From assembly GCA_045599645.1 (NCBI GenBank), contig JAZRWI010000023.1:28951-92950 (forward strand): a stretch of 64,000 nucleotides of DNA, in the 5' to 3' direction. A program made the translations under genes and the position numbers. The DNA is from RUG334 sp045599645 (GTDB lineage Bacteria > Muiribacteriota > Ozemobacteria > Ozemobacterales > Ozemobacteraceae). Positions 1 through 9,015 of this stretch are shown piece after piece. The notes beneath the pieces are model-generated. The model was not told the origin of the DNA. It searched no databases and was given only the letters and a program-made list of their open reading frames with translations. Position 1 is the stretch's first letter. Every line of letters begins with the position of its first letter.

Positions 1-3000
1 GTGCGGATATTACAGACTATGAAGAAGGTAAAATTACTGATCCAGAACGCGTTACATGGAGTTCTGATATTGATAATCTAATCGGTTCTGGCACATATTT
101 TGAAGTAGCTTCTCTATCCAAAGGTATGCACACCATTACTGTAACAGCTGTCGATAATGACGGTGGCACGGCTTCAGATGCTATTGTAATCTGGTATGAT
201 ATGCCTGCTAGAATTACACTTACCCCTGAAAGTAATTCTGTATTTTTTGATAATGAATTTACTTTAACTGCTAAAGGAGTAAATGAAGGCAACAAGCCTT
301 TGGATATTTCCACCTATAAATGGTATTTGGATGGCTTCGACTGGGCAAAAGATGGGGTCGATACTGTTACTGCCACAGGACTTACTGCAGGTTTGCATAC
401 TATAAAAGTTATTGGTCGCAATAAGGCTTCAGAAGTTGTAAGTAACGACTACGTCTATCAGGTTGGTTATTCTGCACCTTCAATAAATTCTCCTGCGTCT
501 GGAACCAGATTTGATGTTGGTTCTTCTATTACTTTTGTAGCTGCTCCTCCTGCAACGGGTTCTTTGGCTTTTAATTGGTATCTTAACGGGGGTTCAAACT
601 CACTTGGTTCTTCTACTACTCTGATAACTACTCTTGAAAAAGGTCGTTATGAGTTTGGATATGTTGGGACAGATGCCGCAGGAAAGACACTTTGTAGTTC
701 GACTACTGTTGTTGTTGAAAATGTCCCTGTTGTTACAATTGATAATGTTGCTACTGGTTCAATGTTTTTTGTTACTCATGACATTGAATTTAAGGCTACA
801 GCCGATGTTCCAGATAGTAATGTCGCATGGTATCTTGATAACTCAGATACACCTGTAAAGATAGGCAAAAATATAGCACTTTCTCAGGTTAGCTTACCCA
901 AAGATATTGAAGCTGGTTATCATACAATATCTGTTGTGGCTACTGGGGAATTTGGCACTATAGCCTCTGCTTCTGTTGGTTTTACTTCCGGTATCGAAGC
1001 TGTAAGCATTGCTAAGCCGACTAATACAACATTTGCTGAAAACGAAAATATTGAGTTCCTGGCAAAACCAATTGTTAGCGGACTTCCAATGCAATGGTAT
1101 CTTGATGGCAGCCCATGGAAAACTCAAACTTCATTTAATCATAGTTTCTCAACAGCTAAGGCATATACAATAAAACTAGTTGCTACAGATAGTGCCAATA
1201 TTGCTTGTTCTAAAGAAATTACTTTAAACGTTGGTCTTTTCCCGGTAATGAATTTTGTTATTGTGGATGCGAACGGCAATGAAGTAGATCCTGATAACAA
1301 GGCTTTCTTTGCTGGAACAGCTATAACTGTTCGTGGTAGTGGTATTAACCCGGTTGATAGCAGTGTAATTTCCGGTAGGAATATGTCCTGGTATGCTTAT
1401 GATGCTTCTGATAATCCTATAAAGCTTTCGACTGATGGAGAAAATAATGGTCAGATTACCGTAAGTGCTTCTGAACTTGCTTTATTTGGTGAAGGTATCA
1501 GGAAGGTAGAACTTCGTGGTAAGGCTAGTGCTACATCTGATTCTTATGGTTCAAAGGTAAAACAGGCTTATATAAATTTACCACAATTGAATTATACAAG
1601 ACCCGTTGAAAATCAGATTATACATCTTGATGCTTCTAAGCAGTATTCTGAAGTTTTCGTTGCTTCTGGTACCCCAAATGCTGTTGAACCACTGAAATTT
1701 GAATGGTGGTTGAATTGGGGAACTGCAGAGGCTCAAAAACTGACTGACTTTAATACAGGTCTAGGCTACGGCTCCTATATGGAACTGTCAATTGCTAGTG
1801 GAAATCAGTATCTGACATTTATTGGCACTGACTCGGCAGGGGTTGTCAGTAAGGTTACTAAAAAGCTTGTAATAAGCGATAATGCAGCTATTGAATTTAC
1901 ACCAGATAATGGCGCTGTATTATTTGCAAATCAACCGTTCAGTTTGGAAGTAAATGACACTGTTGTTAAAGAAAGCATTGAGTGGTTGCTCAAGTATAAC
2001 GGTGGAACTGAAATTTCTCTTTCTCCAAGAGGTTCACCTTATTCGATAGATGCTTCTAAGCTTTCAAGCTATTTTTCTAATAACGGATACTATGAAATAA
2101 CTGCTAGTGGGGTTAATGCTCTTAATGTTCCTGCTTCTGTAACGAATAAAATCTATTACGGTTTAACTGATGCCAAGATTATTTCACCAGCATCAGGGAC
2201 AAGATTAGAACTTGGTTCTATACAGAATTTCGTGGCAACACCTACTGTTGATAGTGCTTTCGATGTTAGAGCACAGAGTTCCTATTGGAATATTGATGGC
2301 TATAAGGTAGACACATACAACAATATCTGTGATTTCAACGCTAATCTGGCTGGTGGTTATCATACCTTAGAATATGTAGCCATAGATGGTGCAGGAAATC
2401 AAACTAGCGATTTAATCGATGTTTTATTTGATAATATTCCTATTATAGGTCTTACAGAGCCTAATGTAGGTAGTGATGATATTTATGTTTTTGGTAATGA
2501 TAATAGCTTTGTATTTACGGGTTCTGGAACTGTCAGCGTAAATCCAGGAATGAACCCTGCTTCTAATTATAAATGGTATACAAATGATGATTTTTCTACA
2601 TACGTTTCAGGTCAGTCTGTTCCTGGTAATTCTCTGAATTTTCACACAGGTGAAAATACTGTTATTGTTACTGCTGAAGACCAGTTCGGATTAGTTGGGA
2701 CATATTCTCATACTGTCTTCTACAATGAACCCATAGCTGCTATTACTTCACCGGTAGAAGGTCAGAACATGTTCAATGAAGATATAGTTTGTAAAGGGAA
2801 TGAATCGCCCCACATAGTGATGGATTGGTATCTGAACGATGTTAAAGTTGGAACAGGAGATAATATTACAATATCAAAGACAGACCTGAACATTAGGCCT
2901 GGTCGCAATACCATAACATATATTGGCACAGACAGTTTTGGAATACCATCATCTGATAAAAGAAATATAATAGTCGGTGATAAACCTGGATTGCAGATCT

Positions 3001-6000
3001 GGCTGCCTAACAGTGTTTTATTGACTGAAAATGATGCTTTCTTCCCGGATGATTTATTACTGACTGGTGTGGGTACTAGCTCAAGTGACGTTACTGAATC
3101 TATACTTCCAGAAAACATGAACTGGTATGTTGATGATGTATTGACAGTCTCTGGAAATTCAACATTCAACGTTTCTGGTTTATCCGGACTTCATAAAATC
3201 ACTCTTGCCGGTAAGGATAGCTTTAATGTTAGTGGCGAATATTCTGTAAATGCTTACTTTGGCGAGACAACTCCTTCAATAATTTATCCTGCAACAGAAA
3301 ACGAACATTATACACGTACTGTTCCTTCAGAAACGATTAATTTTGAAGGTAATTCGTTAACAGGTCCAATAACTATTTCATGGAATTTGAAGGATCAGAG
3401 TGGGGTATCTACTGCTCAAATTAACAGAACCTTCTCCATGAGCTCCAGTTCCTTTGCTCCCGGTGTTTTGTCGATAACTTATTCTGGAACAGACTGTGCT
3501 GGTCGCGTTAAATCTGTTACAAGGAAAATAATTGTTTCAAATGAACCTGTTATTTCATTCACACCTGGTAATAATGCCGCAATTCTGGATGGTTTCGGAT
3601 TTACACTTACTGCAAATGCAGTTCAGGATGATGCTTCTCAGGATGGCATGGAGTATGAATGGCAGATTAATGAAACTGCAGTAACCGGTTCTAATCAGAT
3701 TCTGAATATTCCAGCTAATGACGCCAGATTCAGCAGTGAATTCAAGAATACTGTAAAACTGACTGTTACTGACTGTTGGGGTATTTCAACTTATACTACC
3801 AATGATATATATTGGAAGCTGCCAGGCTTAACTATTGCAGAACCGGCTCCTGATACTACTTATAGCGGAGATTACGGAGATGTATTCTTCAAGGCTTCTA
3901 CTTTACAACCATTATTCAGTGATTCCTTTAATAGTGGCAATATAACCCTTACCTGGGAACGTAGAAAGCCAGACAACACTTTTGAAGAAGTTGCTCATGG
4001 AAAAACTGCATATATTGAGCTTTTACAGGGTGCAAATACCATTCAGTTGTGCACAGAAGACTCTGTTGGTCACGTAAAAACATCTTCTATCGATCTTATT
4101 TCTAACTATCCACCATTTGTTGAAATCATTACTCCAAAGCCAGGAGACACAAATGTATGCTTCTTTGCAAACAGTGCAGCTACCTTTATTGGGTCTGCTA
4201 CTGAAAGAATTACTGGCACTCAGCTAACAGGAACAAATATGACCTGGAGTTTGGATGATGGAACATTAACGACTAACTACATATATGCTATTGATAAGAA
4301 TAAAGTTAGCAATGGTGCCCATCATCTGACATTTACTGCTAAGGATAAATTAAATACTAGTAATACTGTTATTCTCAATTTTAAATATGGTCAGGTTAAT
4401 GCTTCTATTACATCACCAGCTTCTGGGACCATTGTTCCTATAGGTTCTTCTGTAGATATAATAGCTGCTCCACCGGAAGCCGGGTTAGATGAAATTCCAA
4501 TGCTCTGGACATTAACAAATCTTTCTACTGGTGTAACCACTAACCTTACTGTAGCTAAGACTGCAAATAGCACTATTAATCATAATTTTGCAACAAAAGG
4601 CTGCTACCGGATAACCTATATAGGCACAGACAGCGCTAATATCGTAAGTTCTTCAAAGATTGACCTCATAGTTGAAGACGCTCCTACTGCCAGCATCAAA
4701 ACAAATCTTAATCAGCCGGCTGCCAATGCTGTTTATTTCACTATCACTAAGGGATATGTTCCTTTCACTGGTGTCGGAATTTCCTCTATTGATGGTTCTA
4801 CAATAGTAAATACAAATTTGTCCTGGTATTTATATAAGGGTATAGATACTTCTACTTCACCCAAACAAACGGCAAAGGGAACTGCAACATTCAATACAAA
4901 CTATAGCAGTTACACTGATGAAGAAGATTATACCGTTGCTCTTTGTGTAAAAGACAATTTGGGGGCTGTTGCAACAGAAACAGCTACCTTCTATTATGGC
5001 CAGCCTGTGGCTTCAATTGTATCGCCGGCTTCTGGAACTGTTTATAATATAGGAAGCACTGTAACCTTTGAGGCTGTTGCGCCTAATGCAAATCAAACCT
5101 CAGCTAAGCAGGTTCCAATGCAATGGTTTATGAATGGAGTAGCTCAAGGTGCTGCTTCTCCAGATAACTATACTAAGACTTTGACCTTCAGTAATCCCGG
5201 AGTTTATACAATCAGCTATGTTGGAACTGATAGTGCCAATGTTACCAGTGAAGACAAGATTTGTGTAATTATCGAAAATCCTCCGACTGTTAATATAAAG
5301 ACTGCTCTTAATAATGATGCAGACGGTTCTTACTTCTATCAGATAACAAATGGCAATATTACGTTCAATAGTAATATTGTTCATGGAACGACTGTTAATA
5401 ACTATTCTTGGAAGTTATATGCCGGTTTAGATACTAGCACTGCTATGATTGATTCAGCAACAACCAAAAATTATAGCATGACATATACTAAGCTTAATTC
5501 TAATCCTGGATACTTAACAGTAGAATTTACAGCAACTGACTTGTATGGTGCTTCTAATTCAAAGATTGCAACCTTCTATTACGGTCTTGCTGTTCCTGAT
5601 ATTGCAAGTCCAAGCGCTCATCTGCGAATTCCTGTAGAATCGGCTAATGCAGGTATAAAGCTTGTGGGTAATGCAGACAGCCGATTGGCTCCTAAGTGGT
5701 TTGACGGTGATACTGAAATTACAAATCCAGATACCTTTAAGCCAAGCGCTGGTAGTCACATGATTCGCTATGTTGCAACAGACTCTGCGAATGTTGCAAT
5801 GTCTGATACTGTTCAGATTGATGTTAACGATAGGCCTTATGTAAGCATCAAGAACACAAATAACACTGATGTAGATAATTCTGTATATTTTATTCTCTCT
5901 GGGTCAGAATCAATTAAATTCGTCGGTTCAGCAACAGCTGTTATAGGTTTAACACCTATAGCTACAAATAAGATGACCTGGACTTTATATCCTGGTGAAG

Positions 6001-8783
6001 GTGTTGGAGGGACAGGCAAGACCATTGCAGGTAACTCTGATAAAACAGTTACCTTGAATAGCTCATCATTTACCAGTGGAGCAGGCACATATACTATAAC
6101 ATTAGAGGCTGAAGATGCTCTCGGATTCACTAACGAAAGCGTTCAAACCTTCTATTATGGCCATATTCTTCCAGAGATTATACAGCCTGATAGAACAGAA
6201 TTCATGTTGTCTGAAGGGACTAGTGGAATTACCTTTGAAGGCAATGAAGACAGTAATGCTCATATTGGCATGACCTGGTATTTCAATGGTGTGGCTGGAG
6301 CTACAGCTGTTACCACTACCAAGACCTTTACTAGTCCGAATAATTATACTGTTACTTATAAAGGAACCGACGCTTCTGGTAGAGAAAAATCTGCTACTAA
6401 AACTATCTTGGTCAATAATCGTCCATCAATACATATACAGAAATTCTTTGAAGGAACTCCTGTCGCTGGAGATACTGCTTCAAATTCATACTATTTTGCT
6501 TTGGCTCCAGGCGAACAACTGAGGTTCCAAGGTGACGCAAAGTGTGCTCAGGATAACTCAGATGTAGATACAGCCAGTCTTACCTGGAAGCTTTATTCTG
6601 GAACTGGTATTGGCTCCGGATTAAAGCAGACTATTAATGGTGTAAATCCCGTTGTATTTTCTAGCTCTGATATTGGTAACACAGCAGGCACCTATACTAT
6701 TGCATTAACAGCAACAGACAAGTTCGGTTCTTTCGATACTGCATGGGCATCCTTCTATTATGGACATCCTGTTCCTGCTTTATCTTCTCCAGTAAATAAC
6801 AGTAAATATACTGATGCTCCAGCAAGTATAAATTTATCTGCTGTTTCAGAAAACCCGTCTTTTACAGCAAAAACTTGGCAATACTGCTCTGGAGGTATAG
6901 CAACTACAACAACTACTGCAAGTTCTATAAATCTTGGACTTGGCACATATACAATTTCTTTAACGGCTGTTGATAGTGCCGGTGTTAAGAAGATTGCTGC
7001 TTCTAATGTTGTCGTAAATAAGGATCCTATAGTTACAATCACATCTCCGACTACAGATTCTTATTATTTTGGCGGCCAGACATTGACTTTCACTGGTACT
7101 GCCCAAAAAGGTGATGGCACTACTAACCTGCCAACTAGTGGAATTACATGGTATAGAAGTTCTTCTACAACAGGAACAGAAAAGAAGCTTGGTGAAGGAA
7201 CCACATCTATCAGTGTATCTGCTGCTGATATAGGTACAGGAACCTGGTATATCAGAATGGTAGGCGTAGATTCACAATATCCGCCAAATCAGACTAGTAG
7301 CACGTATATAAAGATTACTACTGGTATTGATGTACCAAAAGTTACTTCTCCTGCTTCAGGCACACGTTTTGATATAGGCTCTAATGTAGCTTTAAGTGGT
7401 AATACATTACCAGATTACATTACTATGAACTGGAGTTCAGATGACTCTAAGCTTTCAGGAACTGGCAGCAGTGCCAATTCTTCGACCTTCACAAGAGGCT
7501 GGAGAACAATAAACTATAGTGGTACAGATTCTTCTGGTGTTACACATACCGCAAAATCAATGGTATTAGTGGATTCTAGACCAACCTTTACTACTGCTCC
7601 TGCAATTGTATCTCCAACGTCAATAGGAAACGGAAAGGGTAGTGTATCTGGTATTTCTTATCCTATTATAGTATTGTCTAGAGGAACAATGCTTAATTTC
7701 AAGACAGTAGCTAAAAATACTGCTGCTACACCAGTAGAGGTTGCTTCTATTACATGGCTTGATATTTCCCAGAGCACAAAGTCTGTTGTGGCCGGCTCTG
7801 CTGTTGATCCGAAGGATTTCTTAATGAATCTGAGTCCTGGCAGCTATACCTATTCTATTATAGCTGAAGATGAATTGGGAGTTCAGGCTTCAACTACTTA
7901 TTCTTTCTGGGTTTGGAATTGTGAATCCTATGATGGCTACAATGGCGCAGAAACAATGGCTGCTAGCAATGATTCAGATCTTTTTGTTGCGACCAAGAGT
8001 GGAACTCAGTATCAGCTTAATAAACTCTTGCGAAAGAGTAGTTCTAGTGAATCTGGAACTGAAAGTGGTGACATTTCCATTGTTCCAACCAGTTATGATA
8101 TCTCTAATTGGGCTTCGAACTGGAGTATGATGGGCTTCGATGTTTCAGGCTCGACACTTTATACTTTGAGTGGTGATAATTCTAGTAACTTAAAGCTTCA
8201 GAAATGGAAAACCAGTGATTTGACATCTGGTGGTGATGATATTGAGTTTTCAAGCACATCTGATGCAAGTCTAAATCAGGTTGGGGATATCACAGTATCT
8301 GGTGGAAGCTTGTTTGTAACAGACAAAACTCATAACCTTGTTAAAAAGCTTAGTGCGTCTACTGGGGCATTGGATTTGAATTCACAGGTTATTAGCAATC
8401 CATTGGCTATAAAGTTCATTGATAATGATAATATTTTTATAGCTGATACTGGCAATAATAGAGTTCTTAAGATGAATAGCGACTGCAATATTACAGCTGT
8501 TTATAACGGAATTACATCTCCATCATATCTGACTTATAGCAACAGCACCAGGAAACTTTATGTCACAAGCACTAGCAATGCTAAGGTTCATGTTATAGAT
8601 ACAAATACCGGTGATTATCTCTATTCCTTCGGTTCTGCCGGAGCAACTGCAAATCAGCCTGTTTTTGGTACAAATGGCGTTTGTGATATAGCAATATGCG
8701 GCTCAAATGCACTTTCAGACTTGTATATTGCTGATAAAGTAAATAATCGTATCGTGCGTGTCCGCTGCGGTCTGAACTGGTAA
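1..8783 (+). CDS. Giant Ig-like repeat protein with C-terminal NHL-like propeller (5' end outside window)
   Basis: The reading frame is open from base 3, before the first internal ATG at 126, so the gene enters from the left and its signal peptide is not visible. About 13 copies of a GTDSAG-like motif (for example YVGTDAAG, FIGTDSAG, YIGTDSAN, YSGTDSSG) recur roughly every 190 residues. Each unit looks like a pair of beta-sandwich Ig/PKD-like domains: one opens with SPASGT..(D/N).GS and carries a central W-Y-L-(N/D)-G, the next ends in a (F/Y)YYG-type strand. After about residue 2600 (counting from base 126) the pattern changes to NHL/beta-propeller-like strands such as FIADTGNNRVLKM and LYIADKVNNRIVRV. 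The role is inferred as a very long surface stalk or adhesin with a propeller at the tip. No catalytic motif was seen. It is convergent with the lipoprotein gene at 9016-13644. Confidence 0.9.
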   Translation, partial: ADITDYEEGKITDPERVTWSSDIDNLIGSGTYFEVASLSKGMHTITVTAVDNDGGTASDAIVIWYDMPARITLTPESNSVFFDNEFTLTAKGVNEGNKPLDISTYKWYLDGFDWAKDGVDTVTATGLTAGLHTIKVIGRNKASEVVSNDYVYQVGYSAPSINSPASGTRFDVGSSITFVAAPPATGSLAFNWYLNGGSNSLGSSTTLITTLEKGRYEFGYVGTDAAGKTLCSSTTVVVENVPVVTIDNVATGSMFFVTHDIEFKATADVPDSNVAWYLDNSDTPVKIGKNIALSQVSLPKDIEAGYHTISVVATGEFGTIASASVGFTSGIEAVSIAKPTNTTFAENENIEFLAKPIVSGLPMQWYLDGSPWKTQTSFNHSFSTAKAYTIKLVATDSANIACSKEITLNVGLFPVMNFVIVDANGNEVDPDNKAFFAGTAITVRGSGINPVDSSVISGRNMSWYAYDASDNPIKLSTDGENNGQITVSASELALFGEGIRKVELRGKASATSDSYGSKVKQAYINLPQLNYTRPVENQIIHLDASKQYSEVFVASGTPNAVEPLKFEWWLNWGTAEAQKLTDFNTGLGYGSYMELSIASGNQYLTFIGTDSAGVVSKVTKKLVISDNAAIEFTPDNGAVLFANQPFSLEVNDTVVKESIEWLLKYNGGTEISLSPRGSPYSIDASKLSSYFSNNGYYEITASGVNALNVPASVTNKIYYGLTDAKIISPASGTRLELGSIQNFVATPTVDSAFDVRAQSSYWNIDGYKVDTYNNICDFNANLAGGYHTLEYVAIDGAGNQTSDLIDVLFDNIPIIGLTEPNVGSDDIYVFGNDNSFVFTGSGTVSVNPGMNPASNYKWYTNDDFSTYVSGQSVPGNSLNFHTGENTVIVTAEDQFGLVGTYSHTVFYNEPIAAITSPVEGQNMFNEDIVCKGNESPHIVMDWYLNDVKVGTGDNITISKTDLNIRPGRNTITYIGTDSFGIPSSDKRNIIVGDKPGLQIWLPNSVLLTENDAFFPDDLLLTGVGTSSSDVTESILPENMNWYVDDVLTVSGNSTFNVSGLSGLHKITLAGKDSFNVSGEYSVNAYFGETTPSIIYPATENEHYTRTVPSETINFEGNSLTGPITISWNLKDQSGVSTAQINRTFSMSSSSFAPGVLSITYSGTDCAGRVKSVTRKIIVSNEPVISFTPGNNAAILDGFGFTLTANAVQDDASQDGMEYEWQINETAVTGSNQILNIPANDARFSSEFKNTVKLTVTDCWGISTYTTNDIYWKLPGLTIAEPAPDTTYSGDYGDVFFKASTLQPLFSDSFNSGNITLTWERRKPDNTFEEVAHGKTAYIELLQGANTIQLCTEDSVGHVKTSSIDLISNYPPFVEIITPKPGDTNVCFFANSAATFIGSATERITGTQLTGTNMTWSLDDGTLTTNYIYAIDKNKVSNGAHHLTFTAKDKLNTSNTVILNFKYGQVNASITSPASGTIVPIGSSVDIIAAPPEAGLDEIPMLWTLTNLSTGVTTNLTVAKTANSTINHNFATKGCYRITYIGTDSANIVSSSKIDLIVEDAPTASIKTNLNQPAANAVYFTITKGYVPFTGVGISSIDGSTIVNTNLSWYLYKGIDTSTSPKQTAKGTATFNTNYSSYTDEEDYTVALCVKDNLGAVATETATFYYGQPVASIVSPASGTVYNIGSTVTFEAVAPNANQTSAKQVPMQWFMNGVAQGAASPDNYTKTLTFSNPGVYTISYVGTDSANVTSEDKICVIIENPPTVNIKTALNNDADGSYFYQITNGNITFNSNIVHGTTVNNYSWKLYAGLDTSTAMIDSATTKNYSMTYTKLNSNPGYLTVEFTATDLYGASNSKIATFYYGLAVPDIASPSAHLRIPVESANAGIKLVGNADSRLAPKWFDGDTEITNPDTFKPSAGSHMIRYVATDSANVAMSDTVQIDVNDRPYVSIKNTNNTDVDNSVYFILSGSESIKFVGSATAVIGLTPIATNKMTWTLYPGEGVGGTGKTIAGNSDKTVTLNSSSFTSGAGTYTITLEAEDALGFTNESVQTFYYGHILPEIIQPDRTEFMLSEGTSGITFEGNEDSNAHIGMTWYFNGVAGATAVTTTKTFTSPNNYTVTYKGTDASGREKSATKTILVNNRPSIHIQKFFEGTPVAGDTASNSYYFALAPGEQLRFQGDAKCAQDNSDVDTASLTWKLYSGTGIGSGLKQTINGVNPVVFSSSDIGNTAGTYTIALTATDKFGSFDTAWASFYYGHPVPALSSPVNNSKYTDAPASINLSAVSENPSFTAKTWQYCSGGIATTTTTASSINLGLGTYTISLTAVDSAGVKKIAASNVVVNKDPIVTITSPTTDSYYFGGQTLTFTGTAQKGDGTTNLPTSGITWYRSSSTTGTEKKLGEGTTSISVSAADIGTGTWYIRMVGVDSQYPPNQTSSTYIKITTGIDVPKVTSPASGTRFDIGSNVALSGNTLPDYITMNWSSDDSKLSGTGSSANSSTFTRGWRTINYSGTDSSGVTHTAKSMVLVDSRPTFTTAPAIVSPTSIGNGKGSVSGISYPIIVLSRGTMLNFKTVAKNTAATPVEVASITWLDISQSTKSVVAGSAVDPKDFLMNLSPGSYTYSIIAEDELGVQASTTYSFWVWNCESYDGYNGAETMAASNDSDLFVATKSGTQYQLNKLLRKSSSSESGTESGDISIVPTSYDISNWASNWSMMGFDVSGSTLYTLSGDNSSNLKLQKWKTSDLTSGGDDIEFSSTSDASLNQVGDITVSGGSLFVTDKTHNLVKKLSASTGALDLNSQVISNPLAIKFIDNDNIFIADTGNNRVLKMNSDCNITAVYNGITSPSYLTYSNSTRKLYVTSTSNAKVHVIDTNTGDYLYSFGSAGATANQPVFGTNGVCDIAICGSNALSDLYIADKVNNRIVRVRCGLNW

Positions 8784-8830
8784 AAAAAAGCCGCTTGAAG
8801 CGACATTAATATAAAAGGCGTATTCTCTGT

Positions 8831-9009
8831 TGGCAAATACCCACGCGCCGAATAGCGTAATTATCTCCATTGGCTAAAATCCACGCGCCGAAAGGCGTAT
8901 TTCACTCTTGCGCAAGCAAGTTTTCACACCCGAAGGGTATTCACTCCTACCGCTCTGCGGTAGGTCTTCACTTTGCGAAAGCAAATTTTCACGTCGGCCA
9001 AAGGCCGAC
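8831..9009. repeat. Modular hairpin array 1 (six-hairpin array plus an extra end module)
   Basis: Read on the minus strand this starts 6 bp after the stop codon of the 9016-13644 gene. It holds six perfect or near-perfect short inverted repeats separated by GTGAA-type spacers (TTCAC on plus). Stem spans are 8993-9009, 8972-8985, 8946-8964, 8928-8938, 8907-8920 and 8885-8898. Stems are 4-8 bp with 3-4 nt loops, and on plus several loops are GAAA, GCAA or GAA. The stem sequences differ from one another while the spacer is kept. The minus-strand end is GTGGATTTTAGCCAA, and a degenerate copy of this end module lies at 8831-8858. The same organisation occurs at 13736-13875. Confidence 0.85.
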
Positions 9010-9015
9010 ATTCTT

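Noticed and set aside
8842..9009. Intrinsic terminators or CRISPR-like repeats for the hairpin arrays
   Set aside because: No T-tract follows the stems, stems differ from each other, and spacers are only 6-9 nt.
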